A stretch of DNA of 64,000 bases from Pelomyxa schiedti (lineage: Eukaryota > Evosea > Pelobiontida > Pelomyxidae). The notes under the pieces are model-generated. The model searched no databases, had not been told where the DNA came from, and worked only from the letters and a program-made list of their open reading frames with translations. Below, piece after piece: positions 1 to 11,501 of this stretch. The stretch is from contig JAHLWZ010000163.1 in NCBI GenBank assembly GCA_020536535.1, positions 2,716-66,715 on the forward strand, read 5' to 3'. How positions within the stretch are numbered: the first letter of the stretch is position 1; every line of letters begins with the position of its first letter. The position numbers and the translations under genes are program-made.

Positions 1-212
1 ATATGTGAGTCGGAATTTTTATGTCCGGCACCCCCTGTTGTGTTAGAGACTGGAGGCATGTTGCGTTCGAGATATGTTTCAGGGTCCCCTTCGTTGGAGG
101 CGACCCGGAACAGATCTTGAAAGAAACATGTCGCCCAGTAATTCCCCTCTAAACCTACGGTAAGGGCACGGTTGGAGAAAATAATAAAAAAACAGCCTCG
201 TCCCAAAATCAT
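1..212 (-). CDS. partial reverse-strand ORF at left edge, unknown
   Basis: An open frame runs off the left edge on the minus strand. From a possible ATG near 212 it reads through FSNRALTVGLEGNYWAT, FFQDLFRVASNEGDPETYLE and a Gly/Thr/Asn/Ser stretch without a stop for about 68 codons. A TATA-like stretch lies at 321-334, upstream on this strand. The middle part looks like real protein. A splice acceptor just before the GLEGNYW part is also possible, so the true start is uncertain. I do not recognise the family. If real, it is transcribed divergently from the gene starting at 580. Confidence 0.3.
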   Translation of the reverse strand, partial: MILGRGCFFIIFSNRALTVGLEGNYWATCFFQDLFRVASNEGDPETYLERNMPPVSNTTGGAGHKNSDSH

Positions 213-579
213 CAGCAACCAACAACATCCTACAACAGAGTAAGCGTAAGAAAAACAACGGCTTGGGCAGAGCAATGGAGCGAAAAAACCGTAGAGAAAA
301 CGAAGGTTAACAAAAAGAAATATAAATATAATGGAAAACAATGCACCTCGTCATAGTGTGTCCTCGGACGGACTGTGCGGCTTGTGGTTTTTTTTTTTTT
401 TAATGAATCTACTGGAGATCTTTCAGAACATCACAAGTCAATGAATTGATTCACACCCTCACGAACGAGCTCTGAGTAAATCGCAGCTGTACTGTGGGCC
501 GCGACGGGGTATTGGTGTTGGTACTTTGGTGACTTTCCAGATTGCCTCAATCTGTCAAACAGTTTGATTAATACGAACC
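213..579. promoter_or_regulatory. intergenic region, presumed divergent promoter
   Basis: About 370 bases with no convincing coding frame lie between the possible reverse-strand ORF and the FGE gene. It is AT-rich, with a TATA-like stretch at 321-334 and a T-run near 390. No defined promoter element can be proven by eye. Confidence 0.4.
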
Positions 580-2409
580 ATGTATTGGACGAGGGCACGT
601 GGGCCTGTGTGCACTTCTATCTGTTGTGGCTGCGTATTGTGGGTGGTGCTCTTCATGGCGGCACCAACTTGGGGCAAGAGACACGGGGCGGGTGCGGACC
701 TGGTTATGCTGCCTGGTGGAGTGTTTATTATGGGAACCAACGATACGACAAACCAAGGTTTGGAGTTTGGCCCTTGTTGCTGATTGTTTTGTGGAAATGA
801 AATGAATATTTGGGTTTCTTTGAGGCACACACTTACAGTGTGGTTGTAGCACTGTTTGATGATGCTGATGGGGAGAGCCCTGCCAGATTTGTCAATGTGA
901 ATCCTTTTAAAATCAGCAAGTATCACACTTAAGGAGTATGACAAGTTTGTCATATTTGGTCCAGGTACGCCATTACCAATGCTGAATTCGCTCGATTTGT
1001 GCTGAAAACGGGCTATGTCACTGATGCTGAGAAGTATGGGTGGGCCTTTGTGTTTGAGCCTTTATTATCTGAGCAGATGTCACAGACGTGGTACAAAACC
1101 ATGACCAATTCTGACTCTGCTAACGGGTTAACCAATAAGAAGCACGGAAGCTGCATACTTTGCTCCATGGTGGGTTAAAGTTGAAGGAGCAGATTGGAAA
1201 CATCCACATGGTCCAGACTCCTCTGTAAAGGGCCTTTCAGATCATCCTGTTGTCCAGGTATACACTACACCTTCATTTGATTCGACTCAGAACCCCAAGA
1301 TGTCTTGGAATGATGCCAATCAGTTTTGCTCATGGTATACACCAGGCGGCCGTCTCCCAACTGAAGCTGAATGGGAGTATGCTTCACGCGGCGGGGTAGA
1401 TGGAAACATGTTCCCGTGGGGAAATGAAATGACACCTGAAGGAAAGCACAGGATGAATATATGGCAGTCCTCAATCCCTTCAGATTACCTCCCCAAGAAG
1501 AATCTGTACATCAATGGTAAAAGAAATCTTTTATATTTATCTGTGTAACTACTTACAGGGGAGTACTATCTTGTAGCTGACCAAGACCAAGGGATGCAGA
1601 TATATCTAACGCCACCAACCGAGGGTTTGTACCTCACAGCTTCGGAACATTCCGCGGAAGGTACCAAAAGGCACTGTAATGAGCCAGCTATCTAACACAT
1701 CAAAGATATCAATCAACTACAGACCGTTAGTGACACTCAGCCAGAATATATCAAAGTTGTTCTGGAAGGAGACCAGAAAGTAATGGCTAGTATTAAAACA
1801 ACACATGCCTTTTACTCCTCTGGAAACTCCTTAGATGATGGCTACATTGGAACATGCCCAGTAGAAGAATACGGCCCTCAGAATGACTTTGGGATGCACA
1901 ATGTACCCTTTTCCCACCAATCTTTGTAATATTTATTTTCCTGAATAAATAATTGAAATCTAAAACTCCTATTTGCTGCCAAAAATTCAACCCACACACC
2001 CAATGCGATCATCAATCACATACTCTCTAATACACACTCATCTTTTTTTCCCCCAAAAAGATGGTTGGCAATGTATGGGAGTGGGTTGCTGATTGGTGGA
2101 CAACGCACCACCAAGTGACATTTCCGTATCTGGAAAACCCAGCCGGGCCCGAATCTGGAGACAAAAAGGTCCTCAAGGGCGGAAGCTTCATCTGCAACTG
2201 GCTCACGTGCCCAAGAATGAGACCATCAGGAAGGAAGGGCCTTCCCCCTGACTCTGGCTCAGATACCCTTGGATTCAGGTATTTTTTTCCCTCAGTCTCA
2301 CACACATCAACCCACTTTTCACTCACAACTGCCCCTTTGTGTTTTTTTGTTCTCATTCTGTGTTGTTGCTCTTTGTTTGGTGCTTGTTTGTTTCAGGTGT
2401 GCCAGTTGA
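580..2409 (+). CDS. SUMF1: formylglycine-generating enzyme (sulfatase-modifying factor)
   Basis: FGE oxidises the active-site cysteine of nascent sulfatases to formylglycine in the secretory pathway. The product starts with a basic, then hydrophobic signal peptide (residues 1-30), followed by [54 protein letters not shown] and a C-terminal DTLGFRCAS. All of these are FGE-sulfatase hallmarks. The two catalytic copper-binding cysteines are present in the tail with the right spacing ([11 protein letters not shown]). The gene has about eight short introns; one joins Q/ALFDD after 756 and one joins GMHN to MVGN near 1900-2060. A segment of about 90 residues (1480-1840) is inserted between NIWQ and DDGYIGT and is not in typical family members. 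The last exon adds only GTGCCAGT before TGA at 2407. Family assignment is firm; some internal splice sites are my choice. Confidence 0.93.
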
Positions 2410-2609
2410 TTCAAAAAAGAAACGCTTCCTGTTACGGCTTTCCACGAATTTTTTTTTTAAAAAAAGAAAACAACAGACAAGCAAGGGACGTAGATCGTCA
2501 CCGGTAGGTGACTCTGTGCCGACGTGACGATATTGGAGATCTAGATCTAAGAGGGAGGCCAGAGAAGGGACCTACAACAAAAGGGAAAAAAAGCAGTTGG
2601 TTGTGGAGA

Positions 2610-5600
2610 ATGAGCTCGGGGGATGATGACGGATCTCCGCCGAAAGCGGTGCACGACAAGTACGATTCTAATGCGGACATGGAAATTACTGTCAGAGAGT
2701 GGATGTGCAGTGTTCTTGACAACCACCCCAAATTGTGCTGCCCTTGCTGCAAATGCGCTGCTCCTACAGATGTACTTTCTCCCGCTGTAGTTATATCACT
2801 TTCGCTGTTCCTAACGGTGTTAACAGGAGGAACTCGCGGATTTCGTGGCCGAGCACAGAAACGGTGGTCATGGGAGGGTGTATGAATCACTGAGAGACGG
2901 GATAACGTTGTGTGAGTTGATGCTCAAAGTGGCACCAATGTGGGTCACCAGAGTAAATCGGAAACAACCACTCACGGCGTTCTTACAGATGGTTTGCCTC
3001 ACTCAATTCTAGAGGCCTTGTATTGACTCCACCTTCCAGGAAAACATAACAACCTTTGTAAGGGCGATAGAGGGAATGGGCATTTCTCATTTATTCAGGA
3101 CTCCAGACTTGTATGAACGAAAAGATCCCAATGCCGTATGATGATGATATTCAGCAATTAAAAACTATTTCAAACAGACGGGGTAATGAATTGTTTCAGG
3201 TCATTGCATCTCTGAACAGTTTACGTCAGTATGTCCAGCGCACCAGTGGAAATACCTCTACTGGTGAATTGAGCAAATCGAGATCACTTGCTGCCTCGGC
3301 CACTTTACGTGGCACAGGCTCTCCACACCGATTACTTTTCCCCTCCGCCGCCACGTCCCCATCCCCAACACCTTCACCCTCCTCTCCCCCAATGTCGCCT
3401 AGCCCCCCACTTGTGCAAGCTACACAAAACAACAAATCCCCTTCACCAAATACACCTTCACGGACCAACAGATTAACAGCTTCCACTTGCCAAGCTAATT
3501 CCGCCCCCACACCCACACGTCACGCCAAATCACCATCCCCCATTTCAAGCTCCACCGTCTTTGCAACGGCAACAATACGGCGTCCGCTTTCTATGCAATT
3601 TCCCACGTATTCCACTATAGTTGCTGGAGGTTCCAGCACTTCTGCAACAAAAACTCCTCCTGAAAACGTTGATTCTGATCCAGAATCTAAGCACGTCCGA
3701 CATCGCTCTGTCTCTCCTCCACCACAATTCACCAAGGCAAGCTCACCACCACCCTCACTTAATCATACAGCTTCGATGTTTTTTACTGCACCTCCTCCTG
3801 CACCAACTGTAACAAGTCTCGAGGATGATGTGAAAACCAAAATTGAATTTAAGTACAGCTCAGAATTGGAAAAGTATGCCTTATATTCTATAATATGGCT
3901 AAATTCTATGATCAAACAAATGAAACTGAAATCTAGACACATAACTGACTGGATATCAGCAGTAATGGGAAAGCCCGACATGTTCACTGGGAAAACCCTT
4001 GCTGGAACTCTAAAATCTGGAGTTGTTTTATGCCAGTATGTATTTCAGTATGGGTGAGCGATAGGAACTAAACATTCCAAGGCTTGCCAATCAGCTTTTA
4101 CCTGACTCCGTTCCATTGGCTAAGATTTATGAAGGACCCATACCATACAGACAAATGGTAGGTACTATTACCTCAGTATAGTTTTTAACTCCTGCATGAT
4201 GTTTAGGAAAACATTGGACACTACTTGCAAGCTGTACGAAGGCTCGGAATGACCTCAAGTGATATGTTCAACACCCCAGATTTATATGAAGAGAAGGACA
4301 TACCACTGGTAAGAGAGAAGATTGCCGGTTGAAACTAAAACTTTGAACTGGCAGGTTATTAACAGCCTCCACACACTTGCACAACTAATGGGAAGAACCA
4401 AGTCATATACGGGCCCAATTATGAAAGTACGTTGGACCATTCCAAGTTATATCCTGAATATGCACAGGATACCTCCCATGTCCGGACCCTACTGTCAGAA
4501 GCACTTATTGAAGTCGATTTAGATGCTCGCGGTACCGAATCTTCAGCTGCTACACTTTCAAGTGAAGATCTGGAGTTCGTTACCTGGGTAATTTTCTTTT
4601 GTTGCATTTATTCCATTTAACACAAACGAGATTAATGAAAAACTGTCTGTGAGGCCTTATGCCAAGCAAGTTACAAATTTAGGTACTGATTTACGAAATG
4701 GAATAGCACTTATTATGCTTGTTGAGGTAAACCCTTTTTCCTAGGATAAATTGTGTACTTTGTTAATCCCCTCTTCCAGACACTGAGTGGAACACCATCA
4801 CGTATGAATATTGTAGAGAATCCTAGAACCCTGTGGCAGTGCATGCAAAATGCATCTTTCTTAATAAAATTTGTCTCCGAACTCAATTTTTCCAAAATTA
4901 CATTTTGTACACCTCATGGTACTTACTCAGCTCATCAAGCTCACTCTCATAGTTCACAGACGTTGTCCAAGGAAACCATACAGGGATAACAGCTCTTCTA
5001 CAATACTTGCGCGAGAAATATGACTTAGAGTTCCTTTATCAATCAGTTCTGCTTTTTTCCTCGTGACATTGTCCAACCACCCTTCAGGTTTTAAAAGGTC
5101 TTGGAAGTGACGCAGATTTTGCTGAACCAACATCAGCTACATCTCCAGGGTTTGTTAGCACTGCTCCAGCTACCCCCCAAGCCGAGTCCAATAAGACAGC
5201 CAACTTGGTTCCAGAATCATCCCCAACTGTAATCAAACCCACCCCTCGGCCACATAAATCTCCTGTGCTTCCTCCAATCACAACCCCAAAAATAAGTCTT
5301 CCAGTCATTACTATTCCCTCTACGAAACTGGATGTGCCAGCAACCAACCCCACAATTGTTGTAACAGCACCAGAAAGTACCCCTCAAAAAATCAGGAAGG
5401 CGCCGACTCCCCCCAGGCTGGAGCCACCCAAGGAAGCCCCCGAGATGCACCCACATACGTCACACACTGAGCACAACGACTCCAAAAAGGTGTCCGACTC
5501 GACACCACGTGCAACAGAGCCTGTTGAACCAGAAGGGGAGTCTCCCCTCAAAGCTAGTGATGTTTCAGACCATAATGACGCCACCTCCACGGAACCACAA

Positions 5601-8600
5601 ATTCCCGCACACACCGACACAGGAAGTTCATCCATTGCTGTGACATCAACGGAGATGCCAACAGTACCCCGAGAGGAAAGAAAACGAGACCGGCGGCACT
5701 CCACTTCCCCATCACCAAGAGTAACAGATCTTGATGAGTCTCATAAGCACAAGCATAGGCACAGGAATACAAAAACTTCACAAGAAGATACACCAGCAGC
5801 GGTTCAAGAACTCACTATACCTCAAGAAGACACTGCACACACTCACAAACATAGACACCGTAAAAGTTCTTCCCACCAAGATGCTGATGTGGAACAGCAA
5901 GCCGAACCACAGAGCATGGGAGATGAATCAGCAGAAAGGCAGAGAACAGAAGTGCAAGTAGAATCAGATCCCAAAGTTGCACCTGAAGCAAGAACACAAG
6001 TCAAAGCAAGCGTGGAGGTAACAAATTCCAGCAGGGACATGGAAATCAAGGTAAAAACAGATCTAGACTCGGGCCCTGTAAAAGGAAAAGCTCTGGCTGA
6101 GGGAACAGAGCAGGATACTGTGAACACAACTGGAGACCTAACCTCCAAACCTGCCGATTCTCAGGTTGCGCCACCTCAATCAACAGTTGAGGTAAGTGCA
6201 GAAACAGACTCCAAACCCATAACTGAAGAGGAAGCTGAGGAAAGATCAAAAGCTAAGGCCAAAGCTAAAGCTAAAGCGAAAGCAAAAGCTAAAGCAAAAG
6301 CCAAGGCTGAAGCTTTGGCTTCTGCAGAAGCAGAGGCAAAATCCAAGGCCGAAGCAGAGGCAAAATCCAAGGCCGAAGCAGAGGCGAAAGCCAAGGCCGA
6401 AGCAGAGGCGAAAGCCAAGGCCGAAGCAGAGGCGAAAGCAAAAGCAGAGGCAGAGGCAAAAGCAAAAGCAAAAGCAGAGGCGGAGGCGGAGGCCGAGGCA
6501 AAAGCGAAAGCCGCCGACGCAGCGAGATCGGAAGCAAAAGCTAAAGAAAAAGCCAAAAGGGAAGAAGAAAAAGCAAGAAAGGCCAAGGAAAAAGCCCAAA
6601 GGGAAGAAGAAAAAGAAAAAGCACGACAGGCCAAGGCCGAGAAAAAGGCTAAAAAGGGGAAGGAAAAGGAAAACCTAATGAAAGAAGCTCATCAAGAGCC
6701 AGCAATCAACCACGATGAGAATTCACTCAAGTCCCCAGCAAAAATAGATCCAGTAGACAAATCGGAAGCCACACAATCTCGAAGAGAAGTTACACAAATG
6801 CCCACAGTGCACCCTGAGTCCGAGCCCACTTCACAGGATGACGCTGCGGGAGCAACAGACCCTAGTAAATTGACGCCAGCTTGTGAAACTGGACATAGGA
6901 CCAAAACTCACAGGCGCCACCACCAACAAACTGACGAGAAACCGGAAAAACCACTCAAAGAAGAACCTCACCTCGATGCAGAAGCAGCACCAGCAGTTGC
7001 AGTCACAAGTACCAGTAAAACGGAGGAGTCATCTGAAATCTCACCTGCGCCACCTTCGACAAAAACACCAGAAGAAAATACTCCCCGTCCCACAGAACAT
7101 GTGGACAAAAAGATGACACCCCAAGGTTGGTGTTTATTACTTTTGTTATGTGATAACTCTTATGAAAGAGGAGCGCGTACAGAAAGCGCAATGCGTGGTT
7201 CGTCAGCGCGTTGCCAAGGAGCTTCTGAGCACTGAGCAAAGCTATGTTGAGAGCTTGGATATTCTGATTGACAAACTGATCAACCCACTTTTAAAGTAAC
7301 CTAATACACCACAAGCATTGGGGTGGAGAAGCCAGACAAAATACTTAAACCTTTTCGTAGTTCTGGAAAACATGGAAATCCAGTCCTCACCCCCTCTGAG
7401 TTCTATCAAGTGTTCTCCAATGTTGCCGAGCTTCTTGATCATCACCATAAGTTCTTGCACGCACTTAACAAAAAACTTGAAACTTGGACTGATATGGTTA
7501 CTACCATTGGTGATGTTTTTCTAATGGAGGTAACTTGCATATGCATAGCCCTCAAGTATAATGAAAACACCACCAGGCCGATTTCTTTCAACTATATGGT
7601 GCCTATCTAAGAAATTTTGATATATCCAATGTAGCTGTCACCTACTTCATGAACACTCGCCCTCGCTTTAAAGAGATGATTTTGGTTCTGCCTTGTCTTC
7701 CATCCAAATAACTTACCGTAACACAGGCTTTCGAGAAAGCTCTCCAACAAACAGCAAATCCACTCAATTTAGACTCGTTTCTAATTATGCCCATTCAAAG
7801 GTTAGTTTACTCCAACAATGAGAAAATAAAAAGAGGACGGCTGTTCAATCAATTTTTTACCTGAAATAACCAGACTTCCTCGCTATATGCTTCTTATCAA
7901 TGATATGCTTAAGTACACTGGAAACTGGCATCCAGATCACCAACTCCTGAAGAAAGCTAAAGATAAAACTGGAGCTGTTATAACAGCTATTAATACATCT
8001 ATCGATCAATCTCTCGCTGAAAATGCACACAAAATAATTTCCCTGTCTTCGTCCATACAGGGTGCTGAGGGACCAAAGGTGCAAAACTTCTCTAGTAGTC
8101 ATTCAATTTATAAACAAGCTAAGCACAACAATAGAGTTTGATTGTTCCGAACAGAAAATATATCAAGGAGGGTCCTGCTAAAGTTGACATCAAACGGGAG
8201 AAGGCCATCTCTAGGTTTAATATTTTGAAGAAGCCAAATCATTATTTATTTCTTTTCAACGGTATTTCTTTACCTCTCGTACTTTTTGTTTCATTGGAAC
8301 GTAGATGTACTTGTGCTTGTGGACAAAAGAAAAAAGCAATCCTCTCAGGCAGATGCGGAGAAGCCTTACACACTCATTGCTATAATCAATTCACCCTTTG
8401 ACCTCTTTGACTTGGACAAGAGTGATTCTTTCAAAGTCAGAGTCAATTCCGAGTACGTTGGCTTTTGTCCATTAAACCAAACAAACAATCCCACCGCACT
8501 CACTCACCACACTCCACAGGGGTGTTATACATTGGAACCTCGAATTCAAAACCGCAGCACTGAAGAGTGAATGGGAGGATGCACTGTATGCATCCAGATT

Positions 8601-8703
8601 TCTCCCTACCCTTCTTACATCTTCACCCACAGAAGAAAAGCTGCACCGTGAAAGTGGAAATTCACTTAGTTATAGAGGAGGCAAGACCAGGGAGGGAGAA
8701 TGA
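2610..8703 (+). CDS. Trix-like Rho guanine nucleotide exchange factor, three CH domains + DH-PH
   Basis: This is a large multi-exon gene. CH1 (about 2640-3210, calponin/transgelin type) has EITVREWM, RDGITLCELM, ENITTFVRAIEGMGI and TPDLYERKDP. After an S/P-rich linker, CH2 (3840-4400) has HITDWISAVMG, GVVLCQLANQLLP and ENIGHYLQAVRRLGM. CH3 (4540-5040) has FVTWINEKL and LGTDLRNGIALIMLVE. A long P/T- then A/K/E-rich segment (5105-7170) follows. Next is a DH domain (7190-8110: RVAKELLSTEQSYVESL, MPIQR, RLPRYMLLINDML) and a PH domain (8140-8640) ending FKTAALKSEWEDALYASRF. The architecture matches Dictyostelium Trix, a triple-CH RacGEF of endocytosis and cortical actin (known family). It would load a Rho/Rac GTPase on actin-rich membranes. 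Introns were placed by phase; joins such as ACCTGG/ATTAATG (4588-4631) keep frame. TGA is at 8701. Confidence 0.9.
6243..6660 (+). repeat. Ala/Lys/Glu codon repeat tract inside the Trix-like gene
   Basis: About 420 bases encode alternating KAKAKA, KAEAEAK and KSKAEAEAK units. The DNA repeats near-identical 18-24 bp blocks (GCAGAGGCRAAAGCCAAGGCCGAA-like). The protein should be a long, charged single alpha-helix or coiled coil between the CH array and DH-PH. It is repetitive at DNA level, so its length probably varies between alleles. Confidence 0.9.
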
Positions 8704-8882
8704 AGATATATAATTTTTGTTCTGTGTTAATACCAAAAACAAAGCATTGCACAATGTCGATGGCCACTTCCTCACCCTCTTTTAGATTTCCAATTTTTCC
8801 AAACATCACAGAGTCTCCTGTTTCGTTCTATTTCACGAAACCCCGCTGAGTTACTACGACCGAGACGCTCAGTTCAATTGAC

Positions 8883-10117
8883 ATGACGTCGAGTACCAAC
8901 ACACCAACCACAGCACCCATAAGTGCTTCTTCCTCGGCGACTCTGGCGGCATCTACGCCGTGCTGCGGTGGCAGTGGTGGGGCGTGTGGGTGCGGTAGTA
9001 GCACCAAGGACATCAGAGTAGTTGCGTGTGATTTGGACGGTACTTTGCTGACACACGCAAACACGGTGTCGGACGAGTGCGCTGCCTATATTAGGAAGCT
9101 ACAGGCTCAGAGGGGCGTCCGTTTCGTTGTATGTAGCGTGTGTTAATTAACCAATAAGTGTTTATGAGTTGTTTGTTGTTTGGGTTGTTTTTTTTTTTCC
9201 CCCGTGGGCATCAGAACTTTTTTTTTTGGTGTGGAACTATCTATACACTGAAGAATGTAATGTATGTTTAATTGAATTAGTGGTCTCAAGTACGTGATTA
9301 GGTTTCTACTGGGAGAGGACTATCGAGGACTTTTCTGGTTAAGAAGTTCCTTCCAGATTCATTTCATTTTGTGTGCTTGCAGGTTCAATTCCCTCAAGGT
9401 GCCTTAGCTAGTGTTTGTACTATTTTTATGTCTATTTAATGTCTTGTGTACTGCTTCCTGACTTTCACAACCACTTTCCTAATTGTTTGGTAGGGCTTGA
9501 TTGCCGGAAAGTACGAGGCCAATAAGGCTACTCTCTTATTTGAAATCCCTCTTCCTGAGGGCTTCTTCCCGGCATTACAGAAACTAGCACTCTACACTCC
9601 CCGCGTTGAGTTTGCACTTCAAGAACCAGATGGAACTATGTACGTGAACTCGCCAATGAGCATCTCCTATCTCAACAGCATCGGATTCTCGGCCCGGCTT
9701 TGTACAGACTTCAGCAAACTGACATGCAAAATAGCCAAACTCATGTTCCCCATAGCCAACGAAGAATCCAGACAAAGAGTGGAAGATTACATAACATCGC
9801 CGGCTGGCCAGGAACTAGTCAGGCTGAATATGAGGGTTCTACACACCGCCTTCAATGTGGAGATATTCCCAGCCACGGCAGATAAGGCAGTGGCACTCGA
9901 TTACCTTGTGAGGACCGAGTTTGGACTGGAGCTGGATAATGTGATGTGCTTTGGTGACGATGCAAATGACTCGAGGATGTTGTCAATGTGTGGAATGTCA
10001 GTGTGCCCTTCTAATGCCACCTTGGCTGCTATTTCCTCAGCAAAGAAAGTTTCATCCTGGTCAAACAACCAGGATTGCGTGTTGAAAGAGTTACAGGCTG
10101 TGTTTGGGCCATTGTAG
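8883..10117 (+). CDS. HAD-superfamily (Cof-type) phosphatase
   Basis: It encodes a HAD hydrolase of about 316 residues with a Cof-type cap. Motif I is DLDGTLL (exon 1, 8883-9128). Motif II, STGR, sits in a small exon at 9302-9382 flanked by two unusually long introns (173 and 111 nt). Exon 3 (9494-10117) carries the cap, a lysine in DKAVALDYL for motif III, and motif IV GDDANDSRML. All junctions are phase 0. Cof-type enzymes dephosphorylate small phosphometabolites such as sugar phosphates and FMN; the substrate here cannot be read. The N-terminus has a Ser/Thr-rich, then CCGGSGGACGCG stretch without a clear signal peptide. The 3' end lies 93 bases from the convergent membrane-protein gene. 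Confidence 0.9.
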
Positions 10118-10209
10118 GGAGCAAAAAAAGAGAAAGTTTTTTTTCCTCTCAAAAACTGAAGGAGTGTGTATAGGGGTTATTGACAATGTAGTCTCTTGCT
10201 AAATAATCC

Positions 10210-11366
10210 TCAAGAATGTTTGCCGACTTTCTTTGGCTCTTTGGCGGAGGTCCACGTGTCATCATCTTCTATGTCCCATGCCTCATTCCAGGAATCACCT
10301 AGTTGGTTTAGTTTGGAAGCAAAACAAGAATCATTACCTGGGTTTGAAGTGGTGTCTGGAGCTGTGGCTGACAAAAGCGGTGCTTTATCTTGTTCTTGTG
10401 GTGTTTGTGCGACTGTTGGGGGTGGTTGAAGTTGTCTCTGTAGTGGTTTGGGTTGAACTTGTGACATGGGAGGCGGCTGGGCCATATCGTGTGGGCTTGT
10501 TTTCATTGTGTCATCTGGGAAAGGTGGTGGGGATGGTGCTAAGGACGTTTCCCTGTTTGCTGGGGTCGGTACAGGTTGCATTTCAACACCTGCTACAGCA
10601 CTGCGGGAACGAGATAAGAACGGTAACCAGCTCCTCTAGTTTAATGAACACAGTCCATAAAAAAAAGTCAATAGATAAGGGATGCCATACCCCAGATAAA
10701 GAGCTGAATTTCCAGCCAATAGCTGCCAGTGACCCACATAAAATACAAATGGGTATAACAGTGTACACCCATTCACCTACAAGTAGAGATGATTCAGGCA
10801 CTGAGGATGAAGAAGAAGAAGATTGCGAGGAGGATGATTCTGAGGAGGAAGATTGTGAGGCAGATTGGGAGGAGGACTGTGAGGACGACTGTGAGGAAGA
10901 TTGGGAGGAGGACTGCGAGGACGACTGCGAGGAGGATTGCGAAGAGGAGAGTGATAGTGAGGAGGAACTAGAAGACGACGTGGAAAACTACGGCGGGTAA
11001 GACAAACATAGGAAAAGCGAAATGACGACGCGATACCCGCGGAGCAGAAGTGCACACATAGGCACAGTAGTCCTGGCCATTTACGCTCGCCGTTCCGTTT
11101 TTACACACAGGAGTACCCCAGAGGGCTGCGTTACAGTACGTAGTGCAATCTTCTGTGTTACATTTTGTAGTACAGATGGTGCAGTATTCCTCGACGGGGG
11201 TGCCACAGTCTCCCGTGCACAGATCATTGAACGGCACCGTGACCTCTGGCGTAACTTCAGGAAAAAAAAAGAAAAAACCTGTATAACCTTCAGCCCCCCC
11301 ATTGACCACATTGCACACGAGCACAATGAACCCCACAAGCATCAGTACACGTGGGCCAGCCTTCAT
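10210..11366 (-). CDS. type I membrane protein with Cys-rich (Kazal-like) ectodomain
   Basis: Read on the minus strand, a signal peptide (LMLVGFIVLVCNVVNG) is followed by a small ectodomain with about 12 cysteines. It includes TPVCKNGTASVNGQDYCAYV, which resembles a Kazal/follistatin turn. Next comes a stalk made largely of SSSQ repeats (10800-10960), one transmembrane helix (VIPICILCGSLAAIGW), basic residues RSWLPFLSRSRS, and a cytosolic tail rich in P and Q that ends in an acidic DSWNEAWDIEDDDTW patch. Introns at about 10990-11037 and 10650-10690 restore one continuous frame. A 33-nt GT...AG stretch near 11265-11297 may be a tiny intron or may encode FFFFF. Function is unknown; a surface receptor or adhesion protein is inference. 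Confidence 0.75.
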
Positions 11367-11501
11367 TTTTCGATTTTGATTGCAGATTCCGCTGGGCCCG
11401 TAAAATCTCTATTGTGTAATGGCGTTCTATGCGTTCCTCTCTGGAGCGCTACAAGAACTAAGGAATACAAACAACAAGAAAAGCAAAATTGTGTGACTAG
11501 T

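Noticed and set aside
6176-6634. Minus-strand Ala/Phe/Ser-rich frames of up to 152 codons
   Set aside because: Antisense of the Ala/Lys/Glu repeat tract in the Trix-like gene.
9382-9392. GGTTCAATTCC, a match to a tRNA B box
   Set aside because: No A box or cloverleaf upstream; the bases belong to an exon-intron edge of the HAD gene.
10233-11000. Plus-strand frame of 255 codons with an acidic Cys/Asp/Glu repeat
   Set aside because: Antisense to the Ser/Gln stalk of the membrane protein, whose signal peptide, TM helix and tail are on the minus strand.
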